Shown piece by piece: positions 23,608 through 34,397 of a DNA stretch of 64,000 nt. The translations under genes were made by a program, and so were the position numbers. The stretch's first letter is position 1. Every line of letters begins with the position of its first letter. This stretch comes from Durusdinium trenchii (Eukaryota > Sar > Dinophyceae > Suessiales > Symbiodiniaceae), in NCBI GenBank assembly GCA_963970005.1, contig CAXAMN010021001.1, positions 298,540 to 362,539 of the forward strand, in the 5' to 3' direction. Below the pieces are notes generated by a model. It ran no database searches and was not told the origin of the DNA. It saw only the letters and a list, made by a program, of their open reading frames with translations.

Positions 23608-25865
23608 TGCCATTTTTTGGATCAGTTGGGGTGGTTGACTTGGGGCGGTTGTGTAGGTCTATATATATATATATATTATATTTTTTATGCCAAACAGTAC
23701 ATGGAGCGTTCGGAGCCGTGCCTCGCTGGTTCTTCGTTCGGATGCCGACCCGTCTCCGCCCTCTGTGGTCCGACCAATCTGCCGGTCGTCGCCGAATCCG
23801 CCTGGGCTGAAGAAGGTTCGTTCCTCCTGCTGGTCTTAGCCGGAGCCCTGGGTGTTCCAACCGGGTCATGGCCAGTCTCGTGCAAGGTCCAGGTGCCTTG
23901 GTCTCCGGTCCAAAACCACGACCCCACTCGTCCAATAGCCCCCTGAAAGTGTTATTTTCTACTGTAAACATGTTCATCAAGTGTTTTTTTGAAAAGAGGC
24001 CTTGGAGAGTGCCTTGGAGTCTTTGGAGCATAGAAGTGAGATGAAGTGAGCATGTTCACAGTTGGCATCTGCCTACTATAGGACGTTTCACCAAGAAATC
24101 AAAGACACATGATTGATGGAACATGCGTATGCATATACAATACTCAAGTCAATGTTTCCTCATCAAGCTCCGACCAGGGGTCCCAAGTCCTTGTGTTGAA
24201 ACACATTGAAACTCACCCGAAGGGGTGAGACAACACCGGACCACCTTGGATCCGAGGAGGTGAAAGTACTCCCAGGCATGACTGATCTGGACGACCGAAT
24301 GACGACCTTTCCGAAGCGCTGCGAGCTTCGTCCACCCCAACCACGGGCGGTTCCGCGGCGGTTTCCCGCGAACTCCTTCGCGCCGCGAGTTGGCCGCGTC
24401 CGCGTCCGCGTTTGCAGGCGGCCGCGTTGTTCTTCGGGCACTCCGCGACCATCACCTGCAAGGCATGGGCGGGTTCGAGCGACGGATGGGTTCGAGCGGG
24501 AGTGGCCGGAAGTCGTGGCTGGTTTTTGGGATGATTTCGGGGGGACGAAGAACACATAAGTCGGCCAAGAGGGGTCTATACACCCAAACTGGGTAGTGCT
24601 GGAAAGAGTGTTGTTCTTTTCCTAACAGATGAGGAGAGAAGGCCATGGCAAGGGTTATGACCACTTAAACTGGAAGGCCGACATCCAGAGCTTGGGCTTA
24701 AGCCTTGTAGCTCTGACCACCAGACGATCAGACAAACACACTCACAAACCGCTTTCCCACCCCATGAGTGTGACAGGGAGAAACATGTTTCATTATGCTG
24801 GGTGCTGAAACCAGGCTCTTGGATTATGAGATGTCATGAGTATGAGTCGAGTCACGCCATTGGCTCTGTTGTCGGGAGGGGCTAAAGGCTAACGGGTGTG
24901 TGACTGCAACCCATTTGCCGTCCAACAGAACGGATTCGCAATGGAACTTGCAGGAGTCGGAGTTGGAACTTGCAGGAGAGTTGTTGGATAGGGATAGTTG
25001 TCTTGGTGAGTGGCCAACTCCTCGGGCTGGCCAATCAAACGGAATCCCAGCCGGGGCCCTGAGCCCTGTGGAACTGAAGCATATATATATATACAGTTAT
25101 ATATATAATGTATTAAAGGATATATATATATATTATATATATATATATATTGGAGGAATGTTCAGAGGTCCAGTACTGTAGGCAGAAGTGCCTCAGCTAA
25201 GATCTTTCCAACAAATAGCCCAAGAAACTACTGTTGTTCTTTGAGTTTGAGAACAGAACTGGAATCCTTGGCGGTACCCAGAAACGCATTGGATCTCGCG
25301 ACTCACAGAAACGCATCAGGTCTTATGGCGACTCTTCTTCGAGGCTTGGTGCTGGGCGGTTTCACGCCTTCTGTTTCACGCCAACGAAAGGGGTGCTTCC
25401 CTCTTTGGTGGCCAAGCGCCGAGCGCCCCAAAAATAGAGATCCCCAATTCGCATCCTCCATGAAGGAGTGCAAGTAGAATGAGTTGGTCATCCAGTCACG
25501 TTCGACGGGGTGGTGTGGCTCGTCGTCCCATCCGACGGGCTCGTGAGCTGGGCACTTCCCCGAACTTCCGCCGATGAAGCATTCCGTTGTGCCACTGCTG
25601 GAGGATCGTCCTTCCAGTGGGTGTCGTTGGAACCCCACGGTGGGACCGCACGGACGTGGGCACTGGACCTGCTGGCAGAATGCCGAGGGGGAGGGTTTCA
25701 GGGTTGGTTGCGTTGCAGTGGGAGTTCCGATCACGGGGGTTTATCTTTTTTTTTTTCCCAGACATGACACAGGGGACTGGCAGAACCTAATTACATCTAA
25801 TTACCTACATTGGGATGGTTTCAAGGCTCGAGCGGCTCAATGTAAACTATGCCAGTCCCATTGGT
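23608..25865. other. no gene recognised
   Basis: GC-rich islands at 23700-23900 and 24300-24480 are open on both strands. TA palindromes lie at 25081-25152, and a 24-bp duplication (GGAACTTGCAGGAG) at about 24940-24980. No exon could be chosen. Confidence 0.35.
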
Positions 25866-25871
25866 TGTGTT

Positions 25872-26030
25872 TGGCCATAGTGAGCAAGTAACCCGGTTCC
25901 TGTTCGGTCCAGTATTCCCCGCATTTGGACGTCACCATGAATGCCAACACAGCTTGTACTGCAGATCTCCTGGGGCTCGAGCATGTATTGCACCCCACCA
26001 GCAAGAGACCTTGTCCTTGTCATGCCGATG
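25872..26030. repeat. segmental duplicate, copy 1
   Basis: About 160 bp matching 28481-28633 at roughly 80 percent by eye. Shared words include GGTTCCTGTTCGGTCCA, ACTGCAGATCTCCTGGGG and CACCAGCAAGAGACC. It ends just where the ankyrin-like reading frame begins. Confidence 0.75.
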
Positions 26031-26300
26031 AGCTATTCGAACTTCGATGTGGAGACGCCCAAAGCAGTGGCGAAAAGGAAAGAGGAGGTGAATGCATTCC
26101 TGGAGCGCCACGCCTTTCCGGGGGTGAATAGCTTGCGCGATACCAGTGATGTCTTTCAGCATGTTCGTGTGAAACAGCTATATCCTTTGGATGTTGCCGA
26201 AGAACTAGGTGATGAGAGGATGATGAGCTTGTTGAAGATGTCAGGCCAGCATCCAAAGCCAATTTTAAAGAAGCACCAGGACCTGAAAACAACCCGTTGA
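26022..26300 (+). CDS. ankyrin-like exon
   Basis: From ATG at 26022 one frame reads about 92 codons with clear G/C third-position bias. The peptide contains AFLERHAFPGVN, then LYPLDVAEELGDERMMSLLK, which fits an ankyrin helix pair (PLHVAAELGDEEMVRLLL type) with the next position MSGQHP where AGADP is usual. Ankyrin repeats mediate protein binding. Only one repeat is present and the end is degenerate (TGA at 26298-26300), so a donor probably comes earlier or the copy is decaying. The duplicated segment just upstream includes the first ATG. Confidence 0.45.
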   Translation: MPMSYSNFDVETPKAVAKRKEEVNAFLERHAFPGVNSLRDTSDVFQHVRVKQLYPLDVAEELGDERMMSLLKMSGQHPKPILKKHQDLKTTR

Positions 26301-26309
26301 AAGAGTTTC

Positions 26310-27190
26310 TCTTACTGACATAGTTTTCCGCCTCCATTTAACTTAACTCTCCACCATGGATCTCCATGTTTTCTACTTGGCACCCGTCAAGATTCAAGCC
26401 AATCGAACAGGTACATTGCATGGTGCCCATGTTGGTCGATATGATCCAATGACCACATAAGGCGTTTATTTGGTTCAGAAGATTTCGACGATAACCCACT
26501 TGTTCCTGGGTGGTTGTCGGGTCGTGAATCCTAAACCGGTGTTCCAATGGGTTGAATAAGCAGAGTATCGGTGCACGTGTGGGTCCGAACTCATCATTTC
26601 TACGTACCCTGCCGAGCAATCTGCCGAGCAATGGTAGGTGAAGACATGTGAAAATCAGAGAGGTAGCTGAATAGCGAAGAAAGTAACAGACTCCCTACCT
26701 GGAACCCCAAACAACCAGAAACAAGTGGATGTTTCAATATGGCAATTGAGATCCTTTACACAGCAAGTGGTTGTTTGTGGAAACATCCATTCATTTCGGG
26801 TTGTTTGGGTTTCGTAGGCCTGAACCTTCATATTAAGCAAATGCGCTAATAGATCCCTATATAGATTATAGATCCCTTTAAGCAACTGCGACCAGGCCGG
26901 CCTGGCTCTCAGATTCTGACCGGTCCTTTTCGGGCGACCGGGCCTTTTCGGGTGACCGGGCCCCCATGGGCAGTTCATGGACTGTGCCGGCAGTTCATGT
27001 GTGTTTTTTGCATTGTGCAGGGGCACAGTTTGACGTTGATTGGTTCAATTGTTGCTTTGATTCGTTTGACCGAAGTCACCAAGTCACGAAGTCCACTTCG
27101 GAACTGGCACAGACCGGGCTATGAAAAATAATAGGGGCCCAGATGCATTCTGCAGTGCATTTCAGAAGCCCAAACGTTTACCCAACGCTT
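26310..27190. other. presumed intron or spacer
   Basis: AT-richer sequence between two coding blocks. A short CGGGCGACCGGGCC-like direct repeat lies at 26920-26965. No exon seen. Confidence 0.35.
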
Positions 27191-27194
27191 GCAG

Positions 27195-27397
27195 GTGCCA
27201 CGGAGCGTTCCCAGACCTCTAGAAGCGCTGGAAGTGCCTTGAGCGGTTTGAGGAGCTTTTTCTCTCTACGCAGCACGGCCTCCGCGGCCAGTAGTTCCGA
27301 AGCACCAGTGCCACAACGGAGCTGTTTGGCCAAGAAGAAGGTGGATGAGATTGATATGGCAACGGATGAGGATAGTGTGGAGTTTGTGTGGGTTTGA
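27195..27397 (+). CDS. terminal exon, serine-rich, unknown
   Basis: Begins after a GCTTGCAG acceptor in phase 1 and reads 67 codons to TGA at 27395-27397. The peptide is Ser-rich (SALSGLRSFFSLRSTASAASS) with a short basic then acidic end (KKKVDEIDMATDEDSVEFVWV). It may be the last exon of the ankyrin-like gene 0.9 kb upstream, but the donor there is not fixed, so phase cannot be tested. Confidence 0.4.
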
Positions 27398-27596
27398 CCT
27401 GGTTGTGTTTAGCACAATCGAAGGAGAACATTCTCATGGGGGGGATGTGTCCTGAACTGCTTGACTGAAGCAGTTGAATGCTTTTCTGAATCATTGCTTG
27501 ATCGAAGGATAGCGTGATGTTTCCTCAAATCAGATGGTGTTCTTATGAGGAGAATGCTTTCTGCACTGAACGGTGTTTGCTTTAGATTTTGTCCAG

Positions 27597-27689
27597 CCGA
27601 ATGCTTTTCGGATGGATGCCTTGGCAGCCTTGGCATCCGAGAGCAGCACTCCAAAGTTTGATGCATACTTGTGCAGCATGTGCCCCTAA
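27597..27689 (+). CDS. small exon candidate, unknown
   Basis: After TTTTGTCCAG a frame reads MDALAALASESSTPKFDAYL to TAA at 27687-27689. A second short block at 27743-27779 ends in GCAG before GTAGTG. The bias is moderate and the frame between the two blocks is not resolved. Confidence 0.25.
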   Translation, partial: PNAFRMDALAALASESSTPKFDAYLCSMCP

Positions 27690-28480
27690 ACCTTACCTCG
27701 GCTGTGCATCAGCCGTGCGTTTTTCTCACCTGCACGACGTAGAAAGAACTGCTGAGTTCATGTGGAGGGATGTTGCAGGTAGTGAGTCTAGGATGTTTAT
27801 AGGTATTATAAGGACGGCGGGTGAGGATCATGGAAATGAATGGCCCAAAACTGGCTTATTATATATTGAATGGAACATGGAGGCCAAGTCTTGCAGAGTC
27901 TTCCATGCATAGGCTCATTTTACTGAGTCCTTGGCTAGCCTTGAGCCATTGCTACCTTGCTCCATGCGTTCCGTATACATCAATCGACTTATATGTACTA
28001 AGTGGTAGCACCACACTTAGCAAGTGGACCAGTTGTTTGACACAGAAATCCCTACAAATTATTTGACCATGGGTTGTGGGCACACGGCACACGACTGCGA
28101 GGAGCTCGGGAAACACCAACCAACAACGCCTTTGATGTCCATTCAATAGGGAACCCACCAGGGTCCAGTATGGCTGCCAGTAGTGAAGAGACAAAGGCTA
28201 CACAGAATACACGCCTAGAAACTCACACGGACCCTGTATGAACAATGCTTTCGATTGTGGTTATTGATTTGATGCAGAGGCATGATCCAAGACGATTTGA
28301 TTCTGAAAATGATGCTGAAAATTGTTGAACATATTCTGTGATTTGCATATGTGTGGTACCTACCCCTGTGGTAGTTGTGCAAATTACTTCCATTTCTCGC
28401 CAACATAATATTTATATTATTTATATTTATATCAGGTACCAGGGGAGTACATGTATTTGTATATAACAAGTTGTTCGTAC

Positions 28481-28633
28481 GACCATAGTTAGCAAGTAGC
28501 CCAGTTCCTGTTCGGTCCAATGCTCCCCGCGGGTTGGGACGTCACTAAATTTCATGCCAACAAAGCTCGTACTGCAGATCTCCTGGGGCCCGAGCCCACC
28601 AGCAAGAGACCTCGTCCTTGTCATGCCGGTATG
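28481..28633. repeat. segmental duplicate, copy 2
   Basis: Second copy of the 25872-26030 segment, about 2.6 kb away in the same orientation. It is not followed by the ankyrin-like frame, so only the upstream part was copied. Confidence 0.75.
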
Positions 28634-28737
28634 CTGAAGAGGCAGATCCCCATGATCCCCCCAGATCCCCAGGATCCCCCCCAATCGTCATGATTCATGT
28701 GTGTATGATTTGAGTGTGTTTTTGTCATATATTGAAT

Positions 28738-28823
28738 GGACCATGCAATGCGTGTCGTGGCAGTAGATCCCTAAATAGTGTAGGGAAATCCAGACAGGAC
28801 ACCCAGACAGGATGGTCCAGGTT
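28738..28823. repeat. CCAGG-type hairpin element, copy A4
   Basis: Contains CCCTAAATAGTGTAGGG at the centre and closes GGATGGTCCAGGTTA. The left arm is worn (GGACCATGCAATG). Confidence 0.65.
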
Positions 28824-28956
28824 AGTATGTCTTTCGATTAAGAACAATCAAGGATACTGTAAGCAGTAATTCACATTTTTTTTTAACCATGTTCCAGATT
28901 TGACTGTGTTCTCATCTATAATGCTCAGTATTATATATATATATAGTTATATAAAA

Positions 28957-29067
28957 TATACCAGGAATAATCATTCCTGGTATATACCAGGACCCCCCAA
29001 GGGGTTTCTACTGATAGCCCCTTAGATGTTAAGGGGTGTCCATTAACCACCCCTTAGTGGGCCTGGT
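28957..29067. repeat. CCAGG-type hairpin element, copy B2, with small satellite hairpin
   Basis: A 24-bp palindrome ATACCAGGAATAATCATTCC is followed at once by the full element 28985-29067, which opens ACCAGGACCCCCC and closes GGGCCTGGTAG. The centre is AGCCCCTTAGATGTTAAGGGG. Flanked by (TA)n. Confidence 0.8.
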
Positions 29068-29730
29068 AGTCATATATCTCTTGAATTTATATACCAGGAG
29101 TCTGTCCAAGAGCTGCTCCACTGAGAGATGGCCGCTTTCATGGCGCTGCTCCGTCGTTCCGGTCGATCAAGGCTGATCCAAAGCTGGCACGGGGAACCCA
29201 GAGCCTGAAACATTGGCTGGAGACGATGTTTGATGCACATCACTTCACATATAGCTGTGTACGGTTGAGGCTTGTGATAAGAAATCCCTATTTTGTCGAT
29301 AGAGTCTAGCATATTTATTGATCCCAAGTGTTTGAACAAGAAATTTGATGCTCAGAATCTGACGTTGGGTTTCTTAATCTAGGGTTTGTTCAGGAGAGGG
29401 CAATACTCTGAATGAGGGGTCTTCGCTCTATTTGAGGGGTCTTCGCTCTATTTTAAACCTGTTTTCAAACAGTTTCAAACCCTTTATGGAGCCCGTTTTC
29501 CATAGCAGAAACGCACAACCACTAGAACGCTTCATGTCGCAGCAGACGTGGGGGGGGCTGGGTGGAAGTTGCAGTTGTTCGCAGTTGGAGATTCTGCCCT
29601 GCAAGAGCCGGAGATGCGCTTACAGCAGACTACCCAAAGGTTGCTTCTTTTCATTCAAACATATATGGTCGCGCGCCCTTGCGGGCTGTAAGTTCTATAG
29701 CGTGCCGGCGCTTATTTGTTTGGCATTGGC

Positions 29731-29945
29731 AGGCCCAGAGCCAACCACAGCAACTAAATTCTAAATCCTTGGTCGCAACCAGCCCAAAGAGGCAGGCCCA
29801 GAACCAACCACAGCAAGTAAATCCCTGGTCGCGCCCGGCTCAAAGATGCAGGCCCAAGCCAACCACAGCAACTAAATCCTTGGTCGCACTCAGCCCAAAG
29901 GGGCAGGCACAGAACCAACCACACCAGCAGCTAAGCCCCCTGGCG
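29731..29945. repeat. 56-bp tandem repeat, nearly four units
   Basis: Units start at about 29731, 29794, 29850 and 29905 with AGGCCCAGA or a variant, then CCAACCACAGCAA, TGGTCGC and CAGCCCAAAG. It keeps a Gln/Pro-rich frame open on the + strand, but the unit length is not a multiple of three, so the peptide changes from unit to unit. Not taken as coding. Confidence 0.85.
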
Positions 29946-29949
29946 CATT

Positions 29950-31100
29950 TTTCATTACTTTTTGTTCTAGTGAGCTGAGCATGAGGCCCCAGGGCGGTCT
30001 GGCTGGTGATGATGCTGGGAAAGGGCCCGTGCCTATTGCAAAGCTGTTTTCAAGCAGTTTGGTAGTAGTTTAGTGTATACTGTCTATTAAGATTTATAAT
30101 CTAAAATAACGTATTCTTCCTCACAACTAGAGTCTAATTCCTTGTTCTATAAAACTTCTTAGCGCAGTCCCCGACCGTACATGATATAGACACATAATTC
30201 TACAGACACAAACGTATAATTAGGTTGGAAGCGTTGTGATCTAAGACGTCAAGACGTGGGGCAGCACCATAGATAAAACCATCCTGTGAGCAGCATTCCT
30301 TGTTTGCGCGGCCAATCCTTAGAAACACCTGGCCTTACAAGAGGAAAGTTGATCTGGTTCTGTAGCTCAAAAATATCCCAGGCCAACGTTCAACAATGAA
30401 GGGTTGGGATTCAAACCTTTCCATTGGTGGTTGAAGCGGTGGACAAACCCATCTAACAAGTGGTGTGCTTGAAGCGAGCATGGGACCTAGGAACCTCCGC
30501 ACCAGAATCTTAGACCCAGAAGAAAGCAGCAGCCCTGCACACGAGCATCCCTCAAAAAATATGTATTTGTGTTTATGTCGAACACCTAGAACCTGAGTGA
30601 CCTCTATTTTCGACCACCAACCACCCAAGATATGGTCATTGTCCATCAAAACAGCGGTAACATGTGCCTATATATAGTATATTTCTATAGACTATACATA
30701 GAAATATAAGTATACAACACACGTCTATATATATATACATATTTTTGCCTTTATATGCCCACCTGAACATGAACCGCCATTAATCGTCACCTTGGTCAGA
30801 AGCATCGAGTCACAGACCTGACCGAGTCCTGCGTTCTGACCTGATCAGTCCTCCAGACTCCTCCAGTGCCATACTCGTAGGCGACTGATGCAAAGGAGAT
30901 GCCCTGGTGACTTCTGTCCGGTGACTGCAGCTAGGAATATAAGTGAACTACAGGCAAAAAGATTCGTGCGAAAAGTGGTTTATCGACAGTTTCCTTAGTA
31001 TACATTAGTTTGTGTATCAAGGCCCTGCAAGGCTGCTAGCGAGGAGTACTTCTTTTGTTTTCCCTGAGTACTTGCTGCATACTTGCGGTTCTGCTTCCAC
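29950..31100. other. no gene recognised
   Basis: AT-rich sequence with TA palindromes at 30660-30745 and nothing supported as coding. Confidence 0.4.
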
Positions 31101-31102
31101 AG

Positions 31103-31267
31103 GATGTCGCCCACCTTCGACTCATTCGTTGCATTCCTGAGGCACTACGACCATTCCTGATGGCCCATGGGGGAGAGGCGCATGTTTTGGAAGAGATTCA
31201 GGGTTCACTTCGAAGAGGAGCGCCTTTGATTTTTGCTGATTCTTCCTTCTCAGAATCGGTGTATTAA
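31103..31267 (+). CDS. exon candidate, unknown
   Basis: Follows a good acceptor (CTGCTTCCACAG). Two frames are plausible: one starting ATGTCGCCCACC with strong bias over its first 18 codons, and one open to TAA at 31265-31267 (peptide contains LRLIRCIPEALRPFLMAHGG). I cannot decide between them. Confidence 0.25.
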   Translation, partial: DVAHLRLIRCIPEALRPFLMAHGGEAHVLEEIQGSLRRGAPLIFADSSFSESVY

Positions 31268-31710
31268 AATAGGGAGACCTCTCAAAGACACCCTGGAAGA
31301 AGGGAAATAGAGCAAAACATACCAAAACCCATTTGGTTGGGGCCATATTGAATATCTCACCCGAATGTGCTTCAGCATTGAGACAAGTGTTGGGCAATAC
31401 TTTGCTGAGACTCGAGCAAGCTGGACCAGGATGCTTGGGGTATGTCCATTGAATTCCAGCCATTGATTCAATCGTCTTCAACGAACACTATCCACTCAAT
31501 TTTGTGATGAACAAGGTCGACCCTTGTTCTTGATCATGCAAGGCCAGAGATTCATAACACACACATATATATATATATAACCATAGATATATAATATATC
31601 CATTAACTATATATATATATATTTTATAACAATCAATTGAATCTCCACAGGTCCCTCAAACTCCTTCGGGGCTCCTGGGGGCCCAACCCATCACCCATCC
31701 GAACTCTGCA

Positions 31711-31966
31711 GATGACGGGCTCTTCCTCATCCATCGCCGTTGTTCGGACAGCGACGGGACACTCTGGGTGGACGGGTGAGGCGAAGTTGTGAAACCCGCG
31801 TGGCGGTGTCGCACGGCGCGCGGAGCCGTCGCCCGTCGCGTGGCAGTTGCTCTACTTCTTTTACGCCATTGCGATGTTTTTGGCCTTTGGCATCCTACTC
31901 TTGTGCCACGCGAGCGGGCTGGGGCGGGGTTTGGAGTGGTGATCGCATCGATAGTTGCAGGGATTG
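31711..31966 (+). CDS. possible membrane-protein exons, unknown
   Basis: After CTCTGCAG at 31710 a frame reads DDGLFLIHRRCSDSDG to a possible donor (GTGAGG). About 40 bp on, another frame reads VAWQLLYFFYAIAMFLAFGI then LLLCHASG, one hydrophobic helix long enough to span a membrane. The gap between them is too short for an intron and the frames differ, so at least one reading is wrong or a frame was lost. Confidence 0.25.
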
Positions 31967-32136
31967 TGAATAGGGGAAGGACGCAAGAGGGAAGCAGCCC
32001 AAGAGGATCATGCGGCCCTAGGGCTCCAAGAGCCTTTTGAGAAGGTGTTTGGGGTGGGTTTGGAGGGTCCAATTGCCTTCTGAGGAGGTACTTGGAGTGC
32101 TAGGGCATGACTTTCCCAAGATGTCCCGTAAGATTC

Positions 32137-32215
32137 CTGGTGCGTACGGTCATTGATGAATATATTATATACTGATACCACGAAGGACTAGGGTGTATCC
32201 CGTGACCAGTACCAG
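32137..32215. repeat. CCAGG-type hairpin, worn
   Basis: TTCCTGGTGCGTACGG on the left and CCGTGACCAGTACCAGTCGG on the right with a TA-rich middle. Poorer pairing than the other copies. Confidence 0.4.
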
Positions 32216-32790
32216 TCGGTAAAAACATGTATAAGATTATATATATATATTATATATCACTATTGTTTATTTTGAGATGTCGGCCTTTGCTAATCATCAT
32301 TCACTGGGCCCTGAGTATTGGGATATACCCAGCGAAGAACGAGACCCAGGTCATTGAAACGCCATCACGCCGGGTGATCTGAACATAGGAACCAAGATGT
32401 TGCACTGGTTTGTTTTTTGGGGATGCCTTCAGATGGACATGGATGGAATTGCACCATGTTGCACCATGGATGTTGCACCTGCTTTTTCATTCCTCCCCGC
32501 TTTGGGTTCAGTGCCGCAACCTCCGAAGACGGTCTAGGATCTTCTCAGTAGGCAAAACATGCGAAAACAGGATGCTCCAGGCAGAACTTAGGCGGGAGGC
32601 CGGCATTGGTGTATTTTGCTCTTCAGCGTTTCTACCCTGAAGCCTTCATCATGGTTCTTTTCGAAACAACTGCGGCAATTTTTCTTGGAACTGCTTGATC
32701 AGTCCGAATGCACGTAGCTTGGACGTCGCAGACGACCGACAGTCCCTCAGCATTTTGCGGACCTCACAGGTTTCTGTCGATGGTTTGTTT

Positions 32791-32883
32791 ACTGACTGGT
32801 GCTTAGCAGGGAATGAGGGAATGGATCCAATAGAATCTCTATTGGGGGCTCATTCCCTTATTCCCTACTAAGCACCAGTCAGT
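32791..32883. repeat. fold-back element, 34-bp arms
   Basis: The left arm 32791-32824 (starts ACTGACTGGTGCTTAG) pairs with 32850-32883 (ends CTAAGCACCAGTCAGT) at 31 of 34 positions, with a 25-bp loop. Its sequence is unrelated to the two other hairpin families. Confidence 0.85.
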
Positions 32884-32885
32884 TT

Positions 32886-33122
32886 ATGGGAGAGATCAAC
32901 AATACAGCGGTTTTAGATGGCACACATCTACTGAAAATTGAAGACGGAGTATTGATCCCTCTGTGGATGGACCTGCCTATGACCCCGGTCACTCTTTGTT
33001 TTCCACTTCACATGAACTTCAGGTACCACAGCATCATCATCGCCTGCAATCTGACCACCAATGAACATGTGCTGCTCTCAGATTATTTTGCCTGGTCGCA
33101 AATCCATGGTCAATCGGTTTAA
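32886..33122 (+). CDS. small ORF, unknown
   Basis: An uninterrupted ATG frame of 78 codons starting three bases after the fold-back at 32791-32883, ending TAA at 33120-33122. The peptide looks globular (LKIEDGVLIPLWMDLPMTPV) but codon bias is weak and no family is recognised. Confidence 0.25.
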   Translation: MGEINNTAVLDGTHLLKIEDGVLIPLWMDLPMTPVTLCFPLHMNFRYHSIIIACNLTTNEHVLLSDYFAWSQIHGQSV

Positions 33123-33330
33123 TTGATCGGCTTCAAAACATGTGGAGAACTGTATTTTTGTCAAGTGCCATCAACATCAAATCTCAGGGAACTCTTCACA
33201 GCTAGAGTGGGATCCACCGGGTGAAATTGACGGGAGCCAGAGAGGTGAGACTTGAGAGGGCTTTCATGGCGACAGAGTATGAAAAAGGAGACAGAAGGCA
33301 CGGCATTGGCCATAGCTGCATCCTTCTTGG

Positions 33331-34191
33331 TTGCTAGCTAAGTTTGGGGGTATGCGCGGACCGGTTGACCCATGGAACCCTCATATGTTTTCTTTGTCAG
33401 TCATCCAGGTGGTTAAACCCCATCGGCCTTCCAATCTTGACGCCAAATCTTCGGTCCTTGCCCGTCCTCGTCAGTTCAGCCTTCGCTGTTCATCGAGTCC
33501 CGGCCGCAGCGAGTCGCGAGGTCCGGGACTACTACCTACATTTGGACAGGAGAGGTGGCTGGAGGGAGGGAGCCTATGTCCATTGAAATGGTCACAAGAG
33601 AGGAAGCCAGCATCGATAGGCGTGGAGGGAGACCATCTGAAGACCCTGAGGGACAATTCCACGGATTCATGTTGGATACCCGATGACTCGGACCATGGCC
33701 TTTCGCCATTTTTCGCCCCCAAAAAGGCTTTGACATGGCAGGCTTGTTCGCTTCCAAGGATGGCGCCATCCAGCCTGCTGTCGGGTCCACCCCCTGTCGG
33801 ACGGCGTGGGAGGAACCCCTTCGATCTCACCTGTGTGGAGAACTATCAGCAGATCCTTTGCTCTCCGTCGGCCTGGCGAGATCGGATATTTGGACGGCGT
33901 GGTTCAAAACCTGGAGCCCGACCATGTAGCGAACGACCTGGAAGAGGTAGGTACATATTCAGTTCTTGGACAGTGGACACTTACCAAGATCCCCGGTACC
34001 CAGCACAGCTACTTACCATGCGCCCGGATTGGCGCCCGTTGGTAGGTCAAGCAAGGTCTGGACCAGCCATATGGACTGGGGGAAGAGGAGCCACGGAAGC
34101 AGACGGTGGAAGTCTCCTTAAGGAGATGAGCCAGGACCCGCGAACGAGGGGTTTGGACCTGCGAATCTCATTGTCAAGATGTTTGGCCTGA
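33331..34191 (+). other. long open frame containing exon-like segments in other frames
   Basis: A 286-codon frame has no stop but also no bias or domain. Better signals lie inside it in other frames. 33503-33583 reads SREVRDYYLHLDRRGGW. 33882-33947 reads YLDGVVQNLEPDHVANDLEE and ends exactly at a GTAGGT donor. 34145-34214 reads ANLIVKMFGLSQDYVEPFQ. These suggest a spliced + strand gene of unknown function rather than the single long frame. Confidence 0.3.
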
Positions 34192-34397
34192 GCCAGGACT
34201 ATGTTGAACCCTTTCAAGCTGGGTGTCGCTTTAAACATGTGAGAAATCGGCAGTTGTGTAATGGTCCGCGGAGATATTATAGTCCAGAGTCCAAGTTGTA
34301 TACTGCTCACAGGGCACCTGTGATGCAATCTTGTGAAGGGTCCTTGCACATGATTGTACAGGGTCATTGTATGCTACGCTACTACACTGTGAAGTAG

